Assembly (NCBI GenBank): GCA_004524565.1 | Contig: SDNZ01000009.1 | Coordinates: 1-38,601 of the forward strand | DNA: 38,601 nucleotides | From: Candidatus Thorarchaeota archaeon | Lineage (GTDB): Archaea > Asgardarchaeota > Thorarchaeia > Thorarchaeales > Thorarchaeaceae | Direction: 5' to 3' | Shown here: piece after piece, positions 16,009-23,548 of the stretch | Position numbering within the stretch: the first letter of the stretch is position 1 | Layout: each line of letters starts with the position of its first letter | Program-made: the position numbers and the translations under genes | The notes under the pieces: model-generated | Told to the model about the DNA's origin: nothing | Database searches by the model: none | The model's input: the letters and a program-made list of their open reading frames with translations, nothing else

Positions 16009-16021
16009 GGTCAGTTTTTGT

Positions 16022-16036
16022 ACTATAGACTATAGT
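16022..16036. promoter_or_regulatory. 15-bp palindrome between regulator and ABC operon
   Basis: ACTATAG-a-CTATAGT is a perfect odd palindrome 3 bases past the regulator's stop and about 100 bases upstream of the ABC ATPase start. It is a plausible binding site for the winged-helix regulator encoded next to it; this is an inference from position. Confidence 0.4.
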
Positions 16037-16039
16037 TGG

Positions 16040-16840
16040 TTACACCAAAATATCTGAGCAGGTCAGGGCGGTACGAGCCCAATCAGTAAGTACGACTGGT
16101 TTCTCTCTTCCAAAGACCTTAATGGATCTCAGAATATCTGCTTTCAGAAGACTGCTGGTGTAGTAAGAAATGAGACTCTTATCTACATCGAGATCTCTAC
16201 TGATTTCAGCTTGTGTTGTCTGACCATTCTTCAAACACTCGGTCAGAATCGAACCGACAGTAGGATTCCGTGCCAGGGCAGTTAGTAGGAGAACTCGGTC
16301 TTCAGTCGAGTAACCTGGAGGAAAGATGTGTCTCACATTTCCTGCTCTAAGTGATACCACTTGACCATCATTCTCAAGATTCTTCAAGTGATATTGAAGA
16401 GCACCCATTGCACAACCTATCGTTCGATGTAGTTCACGTAGATGTACACCAGGATTTGCAGATACCTCATCTGCGATTCTATCACGCAGTTTGAGAACAC
16501 GTTTATCCTTTGTACGTTCAAGTGATATCGTTCCTATGATCAGTGCAACAAAGCCTAAATCGAGAGATTGGGACATCCAACTATTTAGCATACTCAGTGT
16601 TCCAATACCACTCCATGCGATTGCATCGACTGTGATATTGATAGTACACATGCCCGTTGTTTTCATTGAATGTCCTATATCGAGTGTGGCCAGGTTGTGA
16701 GTTGCTTCAGTTGGAATATCTTGAGCAACAAGATTTAACCCGCCATACCCAGAACTAGACAGAGCTACACCAATAATGCCCCATGTAAGGAGCATGAATG
16801 ATAATCCAATAAGCATTCGTTTAGTCCATTGGCTGCTCAT
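16040..16840 (-). CDS. Membrane-anchored winged-helix transcription regulator
   Basis: A 266-residue protein with an N-terminal hydrophobic helix (about 9-30), a short outside segment with one Cys, a second hydrophobic helix (about 85-103) and a cytosolic part with two winged helices. The first (about 112-172) has HLRELHRTIGCAMGALQYHL as its helix-turn-helix, the second (about 180-262) TQAEISRDLDVDKSLISYYT. This layout is known for archaeal membrane-bound ArsR/MarR-like regulators that sense the cell surface. It lies directly upstream of the FtsX-type exporter, its likely target. Confidence 0.85.
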   Translation of the reverse strand: MSSQWTKRMLIGLSFMLLTWGIIGVALSSSGYGGLNLVAQDIPTEATHNLATLDIGHSMKTTGMCTINITVDAIAWSGIGTLSMLNSWMSQSLDLGFVALIIGTISLERTKDKRVLKLRDRIADEVSANPGVHLRELHRTIGCAMGALQYHLKNLENDGQVVSLRAGNVRHIFPPGYSTEDRVLLLTALARNPTVGSILTECLKNGQTTQAEISRDLDVDKSLISYYTSSLLKADILRSIKVFGREKPVVLTDWARTALTCSDILV

Positions 16841-16908
16841 ATGTTTTCTACCACCATGTACCCTAATATGGTTTAGTAGTTAAGCAAATTGTTTGTTGAA
16901 AGTTTGCA

Positions 16909-17463
16909 CTACTGAGTACCCCGAGGTGGATAGGTCATTGTAATCTTGAATGTGCATGTTTCTGCACCCATAGACATGCATGTATCTTCAGTGACGAGAA
17001 GTTTTTCGTACTCGATTCTATTGAAGTCAGTGAGGTATTCTAGAACTGCTTCAATAAATCCTTTCAAGAAATGACATGAGGCGTCCTCTGCTTCATAGCC
17101 TGAAGCATAGGGATTATCTTCAATTTCGATTATTGCTTCTTCGTCAAGCCATAGCTTGTAGAGTTTAGCGATTTTAATTTCGCCAAATGGCACAATTAAA
17201 GTTTCCAATGCCATTTTAATGAATTCAACTATACCCTTGAAGTCGCCAGGAGGTTTCTGTTTTCCAACTTTGAAATATTCTCTCTGTGCTTCAAGACCAG
17301 CAAGTCTTCCTGCAGAATAGTAAAGATCCCGTACACGATCTGGGAACATAACTGCAATTCTACTACCAATTTTATTCCATGTTTTTGCAAAGAACGCGGA
17401 CATCAGGTCTCGCTCTTTCAGCTTGCCTTGCCACCATGGAATCACCTTATCCTGCTTTGACAT
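16909..17463 (-). CDS. V4R-domain protein
   Basis: A 184-residue protein ending in a V4R (4-vinyl-reductase-type) domain. Cys130 in ASCHFLKGFIEAVLEYL, the partner Cys162 in TEDTCMSMGAE, and Cys170 in ETCTFKI follow the V4R pattern, in which conserved cysteines and an acidic/glycine turn close a ligand-binding pocket. V4R shares its fold with TRAPP subunit Bet3 and with heme-NO-binding domains. The ATG for MSKQDK (17463) is preferred; a longer frame would overlap the preceding gene. It is the third gene of the first Roadblock/V4R cassette and lacks the CxxC pair of the other two. Confidence 0.8.
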   Translation of the reverse strand: MSKQDKVIPWWQGKLKERDLMSAFFAKTWNKIGSRIAVMFPDRVRDLYYSAGRLAGLEAQREYFKVGKQKPPGDFKGIVEFIKMALETLIVPFGEIKIAKLYKLWLDEEAIIEIEDNPYASGYEAEDASCHFLKGFIEAVLEYLTDFNRIEYEKLLVTEDTCMSMGAETCTFKITMTYPPRGTQ

Positions 17464-17525
17464 ATGATTGGCCCCAATGTAGTTCAATTTGTGTAAATAC
17501 GAGTTAAGTGCTTTGTTGTGATATT

Positions 17526-17999
17526 CTATCCGAGGCGTACATTCCAAGTGCACAAATCAGCACCTGTAGCGCGACTGGTTTCTTGGAACACTTTTGCGTC
17601 TACACCCTTAAATTCTAGTATTGTTTCGAGGATACCACTAAAAATTTCGCAGTAACCAAAACCCCGCATCCCCTCAAGATTGACCTCTTGGCACCATACA
17701 CACTCTTTGTCGCTGATTCGAACAGATCCTCGTGCGGTCTTCATATCAACATCATCGGGTTTCTTATCATAGAGAACCTTGTAAACTACATCAATAAGCT
17801 TGGCAACATCCTCACGGGTAGTCACACTATCTTTGGTCTTTTCCACAATCTCTGTGTTGAGATAGATTTGTTGACCGATCTCATGACCTAAATCGCGTAA
17901 TTTCTGATTGGCTTCATCAATATTGGAAGTTTCTGAAAGAATCTTATCGACGTAATAGGCATAGAAACTTAGTAGCAATGGATTCTCAATTTTAGGCAT
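17526..17999 (-). CDS. TRAPP(Bet3)/V4R-like protein, first cassette
   Basis: A 157-residue protein of the V4R/Bet3 superfamily. A helical N-terminal half is followed by CVWC, then GFGYCEIFSGILETILEFKG and ATGADLCTWNVRL, the superfamily's C-terminal core. Counted from the upstream TTG its cysteines are 103, 106, 120 and 153, spaced exactly as in the paralogue at 20386. ATG 17999 is the best start, with GAGGTTGA 5-10 bases upstream. It follows the Roadblock gene by 20 bases. Bet3 proteins form the helical half of TRAPP, a nucleotide-exchange factor for Rab GTPases; a GTPase-related role here is an inference. Confidence 0.82.
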   Translation of the reverse strand: MPKIENPLLLSFYAYYVDKILSETSNIDEANQKLRDLGHEIGQQIYLNTEIVEKTKDSVTTREDVAKLIDVVYKVLYDKKPDDVDMKTARGSVRISDKECVWCQEVNLEGMRGFGYCEIFSGILETILEFKGVDAKVFQETSRATGADLCTWNVRLG

Positions 18000-18019
18000 C
18001 AATTTCAACCTCTTTGTAT

Positions 18020-19027
18020 CTATTCGATAGTCCGCCCAATCATCTTCAGGCCGGATTTTCTGTATTTTGCCAGAGTCTGCAAAACTTTGGGCATTGGTAA
18101 ACTTGTAGATGCAGCAATCTGCTCTGGAGTTTGCTTGCCATCACACATTCGGATGATGCTGATATCATCACCTGCAACTTTATTGATATCTCCCTCAAAC
18201 TTGGGACATTTCACATATCTACCCATGGATCCACTGCCAGTAGACGCTACACTATCATCGAGATCTTCAGTAACTCGTGGTACAATGATGACTTCTCTTG
18301 TTGCACTCCATTTCAATAGATCAATAACTCGATCGGTAGATTGGAACATAGAGTCTGCAATATTTGCTACACTGTTCGATCCATCTACAAGCATTAGTAC
18401 ATCAAAACCGAAGTTACGATACAGTGTTTTCATCTCAGTATTAAGCTCCGAATCCAGTGATAGAGCTGTTGAATATTTAGGACCTCGTTCTGGAATTGTT
18501 GATGTTGAAACACTGAAGTCCTCACGGGTTAGCTCCTCGACGGGAGCACTTTCAACCTCAGAAGGCACTGGGGTAATAATAGAAGTATCAGATGAATCAG
18601 AATCGGCAGTAGTTACTTCAACTGCGGCAGCATTAATTGCAATGCTTTCGAGAACTTGAAGATTAGTTTCTGAAGATTCCTCGAAATCTTCAGGTGGAGG
18701 TGGAAGTTCAATTCCTTCAAGTAAACGAAGAACGTTCTTTGTTTTGGCTATCGCTAATCCCAGCTGGAGCTCAGGTACATAAAGAACTGTGAGAATCCAA
18801 TTGTCATCGACTGGAGATAGAACCACTAGACCTTTTTCTGTATCAATAGTCATGAGGCGAAGGTCAGTCTTGTAGAGTTTGATACTATCCTGCACTCTTG
18901 GAAAGAGATCGTCAGGAAAAGCAAAGCTGACGAATGGACGGCCAATTTTTGTCATCAGAGAATACCCAAGAACCTGATCATCAAATCGTAGCTTTGAGAG
19001 AGCTCGCTCTAAATCTTTAGAAGACAT
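18020..19027 (-). CDS. Roadblock/LC7-like protein with C-terminal winged helices, first cassette
   Basis: A 335-residue three-part protein. Residues 1-105 have the Roadblock/LC7 order of helix, paired strands, helix and strands (DLERALSKLRFDDQVLGYSL up to AIAKTKNVLRLL). Residues 106-185 are a Pro/Ser/Glu-rich linker beginning LPPPPEDFEE. Residues 187-335 hold two helix-turn-helix-like units with NSVANIADSMFQSTDRVID and CDGKQTPEQIAASTSLPMP. Roadblock domains dimerise and bind small GTPases (MglB, Ragulator). ATG 19027 has GAGGTG 7 bases upstream. It is the head of a three-gene leftward cassette with two V4R proteins. Acting as GTPase regulator is inferred. Confidence 0.8.
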   Translation of the reverse strand: MSSKDLERALSKLRFDDQVLGYSLMTKIGRPFVSFAFPDDLFPRVQDSIKLYKTDLRLMTIDTEKGLVVLSPVDDNWILTVLYVPELQLGLAIAKTKNVLRLLEGIELPPPPEDFEESSETNLQVLESIAINAAAVEVTTADSDSSDTSIITPVPSEVESAPVEELTREDFSVSTSTIPERGPKYSTALSLDSELNTEMKTLYRNFGFDVLMLVDGSNSVANIADSMFQSTDRVIDLLKWSATREVIIVPRVTEDLDDSVASTGSGSMGRYVKCPKFEGDINKVAGDDISIIRMCDGKQTPEQIAASTSLPMPKVLQTLAKYRKSGLKMIGRTIE

Positions 19028-19203
19028 CTTAATACACCTCAAGCCGAGTAGTGAAATTACTTCCAGCCCGTTCAAGCTCTTTTTCTCAAACTCTTAAGAA
19101 AAGCCTTGTGGTGATGGTCTCTAATCCCAAAACTGTGATTATTCGAAAACTGTTAAGAGGAGAATGGATTTCATAATCTAATGAGGCACTCTGAGGAGAT
19201 CAA

Positions 19204-19764
19204 ATGAGAAACGTACTGGGCGGACTCGTTGGTATTATAGCGGGATCTATAGTAGTAGTGACACTGGCAGGTCTCTCAAATCCAATGTACTCAGAACCAT
19301 ACAGTATCATATGGTTCATTCTTAGTGGGAGCGACGCACTCAGATTGTCCCTTGATGGATTTTTGAATCCGAATGTATCCATTGCATACATAGTTACTTG
19401 GTTGATCATAGGAGTGATTATTGGTTTATTTTCAAAAAAGGGGTGGAATACCCTACGGTCAGCACTCTGGGTAGGTTTGATTCTTGGAATTCTATCCCTT
19501 GCATCAATCATGCTTCTGGATGCGGGATACTGGATAGCACCTACAAGAAACTTAGAGTTGCTTTACCATTTCACTGGCTCAATAATTATATCACTCAGTG
19601 CTATGCCTGGTGCAATTCCTATTACATTTCTCATTGAAAGAATAATGAGACAAGCTGAAGAACCCATTCCTGAAAAGATTGAGACAATTTGTGATTGTGG
19701 AGCAGTATTCAAATCAAATCCACTGATTTGTTCAGAATGTGGGAAACAACTACGTGAAGTTTGA
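19204..19764 (+). CDS. Four-helix membrane protein with C-terminal zinc ribbon
   Basis: A 186-residue protein with four hydrophobic segments (about 6-26, 62-80, 88-108, 125-147), then a cytosolic tail with CxC and CxxC (CDCGAVFKSNPLICSECGK), a zinc-ribbon pattern. The segment around the second helix, GVIIGLFSKKGW, matches GLVAGLMSKDF in the next gene, so the two are likely related. GAGGAGA lies 5-6 bases before ATG 19204. It is divergent from the first Roadblock cassette and ends 2 bases from the convergent neighbour. Family not recognised. Confidence 0.72.
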   Translation: MRNVLGGLVGIIAGSIVVVTLAGLSNPMYSEPYSIIWFILSGSDALRLSLDGFLNPNVSIAYIVTWLIIGVIIGLFSKKGWNTLRSALWVGLILGILSLASIMLLDAGYWIAPTRNLELLYHFTGSIIISLSAMPGAIPITFLIERIMRQAEEPIPEKIETICDCGAVFKSNPLICSECGKQLREV

Positions 19765-19766
19765 TT

Positions 19767-20300
19767 CTAACGATCTCTTGTTATACCGCCACCCAAGATA
19801 CCACCAATTGCACAAGCAATACATGGATAGATAGCCCCTTCAAGTGCTACCTGCATTAATAGTAGAGACCCATTGCCAAATATCGCAGCAATATCGAATC
19901 CTGCATATATCATGAAGAATAATAGCCAAGTCAGAATAGCTCCGAGAATTGCAGCAAAGACTGCTGAAAGAATACCAGGGAGGAAGTCTTTCGACATTAG
20001 ACCCGCAACAAGACCCCCAGTTCCCCAAGCAAGAAACATCAAAACTGATGCGCCACCAGCACCAATACCAACAACGCTACCCAGACTTGCACCACCTAAA
20101 GCAGAAGGATAGAGAATAGTTCCGACTACTGCAAGTCTAAGTTCTAAATCTGCGTTTGCTAGAAAATCAGTGACTACACTTGAAGATATCAAATCCTCTG
20201 GCATGTAAATACCAAATGTCATCACTAGAAATGTTATTCCAAATGCGGTTATGAGTCCCAATAGCGTGCCTATACCTTGGCCCAAAGAGGATGCCTCCAA
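19767..20300 (-). CDS. Small glycine-rich membrane protein
   Basis: A 177-residue protein of four or five hydrophobic segments with many Gly-Ala packing motifs (GGASLGSVVGIGAGGAS, then WGTGGLVAGLMSKDFLPG). It has no cysteine ribbon at the C-terminus, which ends GGGITRDR. It resembles the neighbouring zinc-ribbon membrane protein around the WxxxGxxxGLxSK segment, so a duplication with loss or gain of the ribbon is plausible. It lies just upstream, on the same strand, of nothing closer than the first cassette 700 bases on, and is downstream of the second cassette. Function unknown. Confidence 0.65.
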   Translation of the reverse strand: MEASSLGQGIGTLLGLITAFGITFLVMTFGIYMPEDLISSSVVTDFLANADLELRLAVVGTILYPSALGGASLGSVVGIGAGGASVLMFLAWGTGGLVAGLMSKDFLPGILSAVFAAILGAILTWLLFFMIYAGFDIAAIFGNGSLLLMQVALEGAIYPCIACAIGGILGGGITRDR

Positions 20301-20385
20301 ATAATAGGTTTGTATAATTTATTCTCTCACCTAATGTTTTATACCTATTCCATATGGCTTCTGTGATTCGTAAGACAATTCTCGT

Positions 20386-20892
20386 TTATGTAAGCAAACG
20401 AAGGGTCCAAGTACAGGCATCATCACCCAAAGCTCTGCAGGATTCCTGATAACTATCAGCAGAGAATCCACGTAGTTTCATTACTGCATCAAAGACGCCG
20501 CTGATAAGTACACAATATTGCAATCCTGGCATATCTGTAATCACCACACCTTGACAGATAGGACACTTTTCGTCAGTGAATTTTATCGTTCTTTTATCGT
20601 TACTGACTTCTACCGATGTGAATTCCTGACCAGAGTTGACTTTGTATGCTAACTGCAATGTTCTCGAGAATTGGTGAAAATCTGCAGCATGCTCTCTAAT
20701 CCGATCTGCATAGTCCATGAGAAGAGTTTCGCCAACGCGAAAGCCGATATCTTTCATCTTTGTGTTAATCTCATCCACACTGACACTTGTACTCATCAGT
20801 AGATTCATGAGTTCACGGTAGCTTGCTTGGAAGAGTACCTTTGATACTTTGTCTGTCTTAAGTTGCCATCCTAATTTTCCTTTCACACCCAC
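20386..20892 (-). CDS. TRAPP(Bet3)/V4R-like protein, second cassette
   Basis: A 168-residue paralogue of the protein at 17526. CPIC (110-113), QYCVLISGVFDAVMKLRG (Cys127) and LGDDACTWTLRL (Cys160) repeat the same CxxC-x13-C-x32-C spacing. The GDD before the last strand resembles the C-terminus of eukaryotic Bet3. The GTG start is set by GAGGTTGA, which is made of the last codons and stop of the upstream Roadblock gene, leaving a 6-base gap. Pairing with a Roadblock protein in both cassettes suggests that the two products work together. Confidence 0.82.
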   Translation of the reverse strand: MGVKGKLGWQLKTDKVSKVLFQASYRELMNLLMSTSVSVDEINTKMKDIGFRVGETLLMDYADRIREHAADFHQFSRTLQLAYKVNSGQEFTSVEVSNDKRTIKFTDEKCPICQGVVITDMPGLQYCVLISGVFDAVMKLRGFSADSYQESCRALGDDACTWTLRLLT

Positions 20893-20898
20893 TTTAAT

Positions 20899-21837
20899 TC
20901 AACCTCTTGTTAATTTAACCGTACGAATGAATTGTAGCGTTTTTCCACGATATGGAATAGTACATTGTAAGGCATCGAAATATGGAATTCCGAGCACGGT
21001 TGCTATCTGTTGAAGCGATCGTGTTCCATCACAGAGTTCTAAAACTGCACGATGTTGTTTCTTAGCCTTATCGAGTTTCCCTTCAAACAGTGGCATTTCA
21101 ATAATTTCCTTCTGTTCAGGATCCTGTTCATCAGGACACTCAACATCAACTACGCCATTCTTCGTGCACCATTTGACTGCGTCTAAAACTCGTTCAACAG
21201 GTTTTGCCAATCTTTCAGCAATCTTGTAGACTGTCATCTTCTCATCAATGATAAGGAGAATATCAACTCCAAGATTCGCATAGGATCGCTTCATCGCTAA
21301 GTTAAGTCTTGAATCAAGAGATACTGCCTCGTTGTAGTTCTTCCCTCTCCGTACGACACAGCCATGAAAAACCTCAATTTCTTGTTCATCCTCCGCATCA
21401 GGGGGAATGGACTCAACTGGTTCGGAAACATGTGGCTTCTCAGCAACTATTTGTTTTGGCGGTAGAGGTGCTTCTGGCACCACTTCAATATCAGGTTCCG
21501 CTGAAGCTATTGGAGGAGGCGGTAGGTCTACTTGAACAAGGAGATTAACAACAGCTTGGGTTCGTGACAGTGCACCACCAAGATGTAATTCAGGTCCAAA
21601 GAGTACAGCAAGTACCCACTTGGGGTCAATTCGTGCAAGAACCACACTCCCTTGACCTGTCATGATGTTCATCAATTTCAATCCACTAGCATGAATTTTG
21701 AGAGTCCCCTTAATTTGAGGCAACACTTCATCAGGTAGTGAAAATGAAAGAAATGGATGTCCATCATTTGTTATTAATGCATAACCGAGTACTGTCTCAT
21801 CAAATTTGAGTTTGGTCAGTACACGTTCTAATTGCAA
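20899..21837 (-). CDS. Roadblock/LC7-like protein with C-terminal winged helices, second cassette
   Basis: A 312-residue paralogue of the protein at 18020. The Roadblock-like domain (1-105, from LERVLTKLKFDETVLGYAL) is followed by a Pro-rich linker beginning LPPPP and then the shared block SLDSRLNLAMKRSYANLGVD. A helix-turn-helix (KIAERLAKPVERVLDAVKW) and a final unit with LCDGTRSLQQIATVLG end the protein. The TTG at 21837 is preferred over GTG 21846 because AGGTG lies 6-7 bases before it and the product then aligns with the paralogue. It begins 46 bases after the sugar-kinase stop, so it may belong to the same transcript. Confidence 0.8.
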   Translation of the reverse strand: MQLERVLTKLKFDETVLGYALITNDGHPFLSFSLPDEVLPQIKGTLKIHASGLKLMNIMTGQGSVVLARIDPKWVLAVLFGPELHLGGALSRTQAVVNLLVQVDLPPPPIASAEPDIEVVPEAPLPPKQIVAEKPHVSEPVESIPPDAEDEQEIEVFHGCVVRRGKNYNEAVSLDSRLNLAMKRSYANLGVDILLIIDEKMTVYKIAERLAKPVERVLDAVKWCTKNGVVDVECPDEQDPEQKEIIEMPLFEGKLDKAKKQHRAVLELCDGTRSLQQIATVLGIPYFDALQCTIPYRGKTLQFIRTVKLTRG

Positions 21838-21883
21838 TATTAACACCTAACCTAGCGATTAATTTCCCTCTAATCGATTGTAA

Positions 21884-22987
21884 TTACTCCATAAGTAACT
21901 TTTTACCACTGCTTGTAACGGTGGGATTCGATTTTAGAAAATGAATCACCTCATCTCTAGAGGGAGAAATAGAGTCGAGAGATGAAATATACAATGCAGC
22001 AACTGCATTTGCTAATACTAACTGGTCCCTGTGTGGCAAATCAAGAAGAAGCCCATAGATGAGCCCAGCATTGAATGCATCACCTGAACCACAGGCAATC
22101 CGGGTTTCGACCTGAAAGGTTGGAACTGATTCAATATCATCACCAACAATGCTAGTAGCAAAATGTGGGGTGTGTAAGACAATCCGAATTTTCGTTTCTT
22201 GTGATATGAGCTTGGCGCCTTTGATCCAATCTTCAGGATGATTCACAACATTTAGCCAATGTTCTTCACCGGTAAGTGCCCACGCTAACCAACCGACCTC
22301 ATTCTCATTAAGACCAAGAACGTCAAGATTTCCACTGCAGATTGCTTTTGTTAGAAGGGGCCCAATTAATTTAGAATTGTTAGATGGGTCTCCAATATCC
22401 ATGAAGGTGATTGCGTTAGTTGATTCCTTTACCATCTTGAACAGATCACGGGCAAGTTCTGCGCCATGTTCATTGTGGTTCAGATTAACAAGAGCGACAA
22501 GTCCACTAGATTGTATCAACTGAATATCAGATGGAGTGAGGTTCGAGAATTTGAAATCTGATGCAGAACCACTATCACTGACCATCATATTGACCTTACG
22601 CCCTTCAAATTCAGTTTCTATTGATACTGTACTAGAAAGTCGCCCATCGGTATGGATATGGCTAAGATCGAGACCAGCTGGTGCCAGAGCTTCTAGAAGT
22701 GATGCACCATATTCATCAGTTGTCACTATCAGTTTAGAATCGAGTCCCAATGCATAAAGAGCAGCTGCTGTATTTACGCAGTTACCTCCACGCCGAATGA
22801 ACTGTTCACTCCCAAGCAAATTACCTCCACCTTGCTGTGCAAGTTTTCGTAGTTCATCAATAAACTTCTCAAAGGTTGGTACTAGGACGAAATGATCTAC
22901 AAAGAAATCAGGCAACACAACGGGATACAACACCCTAGGTGGGTTTAATAAAATGGAGATGAGCCGCGATAGTTCCAGCTCAGCCAC
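21884..22987 (-). CDS. PfkB-family carbohydrate kinase
   Basis: A 367-residue ribokinase-fold kinase with intact motifs: GGNCVNTAAALYALG as the first PfkB signature and ACGSGDAFNAGLIYGLL as the second, including the catalytic Asp in GSGD. The length is above the family's usual 300-330 because of an N-terminal extension; the GTG start at 22987 is uncertain, and GTG or TTG codons about 20 residues in are alternatives. Substrate unknown (sugar, nucleoside or inositol). It follows ribosomal protein L13e by 22 bases on the same strand. Confidence 0.88.
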   Translation of the reverse strand: MAELELSRLISILLNPPRVLYPVVLPDFFVDHFVLVPTFEKFIDELRKLAQQGGGNLLGSEQFIRRGGNCVNTAAALYALGLDSKLIVTTDEYGASLLEALAPAGLDLSHIHTDGRLSSTVSIETEFEGRKVNMMVSDSGSASDFKFSNLTPSDIQLIQSSGLVALVNLNHNEHGAELARDLFKMVKESTNAITFMDIGDPSNNSKLIGPLLTKAICSGNLDVLGLNENEVGWLAWALTGEEHWLNVVNHPEDWIKGAKLISQETKIRIVLHTPHFATSIVGDDIESVPTFQVETRIACGSGDAFNAGLIYGLLLDLPHRDQLVLANAVAALYISSLDSISPSRDEVIHFLKSNPTVTSSGKKLLME

Positions 22988-23009
22988 CTCAGGACAGGTT
23001 CAGGTCACA

Positions 23010-23459
23010 TTACACTTTCTTCAGTGCAGCTTTTACCATTGCTGTGATACGATCTTCATCAATCCCGGTCTTCTTGGCAACCTTGGAAATATCACAGTAT
23101 GCCAAATCAGAAATTGACTTGATTCCTGCATCAATAAGAAGCGGTGCTTCCGAAGCTTTGACAGCTTTGAGTGAGGCAATCTCTGCTGCGGCATCATCCA
23201 GACTAGTAGCAGCAACACCTTCTTCCTCAGCAAGGGCAGCAATGATTTCTTCCAAATCCTTCATGTACTGCTTTAGAGCTTCGACATTCTCGGGATAGGT
23301 GGTTTTTCGTCTAAGATCTACAATTAAGCCCATCTTACGAGCATTATCAATAGTAAGACCAGCTTGAGAGGTCTCTTCTCTACTAAAACCACGTCCGCGT
23401 CTTGGTCGTGAGTCTTTCGGGCACAGGACTTTAGGTTCAGCGATAATATCAAAGCTCAT
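23010..23459 (-). CDS. rpl13e: Large ribosomal subunit protein eL13 with C-terminal helix-hairpin-helix domain
   Basis: Residues 1-75 are L13e: RPRRGRGFSREETSQAGL, then ARKMGLIVDLRRKTTYPENV, matching the eukaryotic and crenarchaeal protein. A charged, Ala-rich helix (about 76-104) links to a C-terminal unit (105-149, APLLIDAGIKSISDLAYCD, then VAKKTGIDEDRITAMVKAA) that reads as a helix-hairpin-helix repeat. Similar nucleic-acid-binding repeats are known on haloarchaeal L32e; on L13e it is unusual to me. L13e is missing from most euryarchaea, which supports an Asgard/TACK origin. Confidence 0.9.
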   Translation of the reverse strand: MSFDIIAEPKVLCPKDSRPRRGRGFSREETSQAGLTIDNARKMGLIVDLRRKTTYPENVEALKQYMKDLEEIIAALAEEEGVAATSLDDAAAEIASLKAVKASEAPLLIDAGIKSISDLAYCDISKVAKKTGIDEDRITAMVKAALKKV

Positions 23460-23548
23460 CGTTTATTCACCAGACTTGGCTTCGTGCCTTGGGTCCGCTT
23501 ATCAAGCTTTCGAGATGGCAACAAAATTCTATGTTCCATAGTACGGTT

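Noticed and set aside
18087-18659. 190-codon rightward frame
   Set aside because: It is antisense to the first Roadblock gene; its Ser-rich composition is that of a shadow of the other strand.
21856-21876. CGATTA/TAATCG inverted repeat between sugar kinase and the second Roadblock gene
   Set aside because: Only 6-bp arms in AT-rich sequence, too weak to call an operator or terminator.
23531-23543. CTATG-ttc-CATAG repeat after the DUF72 gene
   Set aside because: Five-bp arms occur by chance; no T-run or conserved context supports a terminator.
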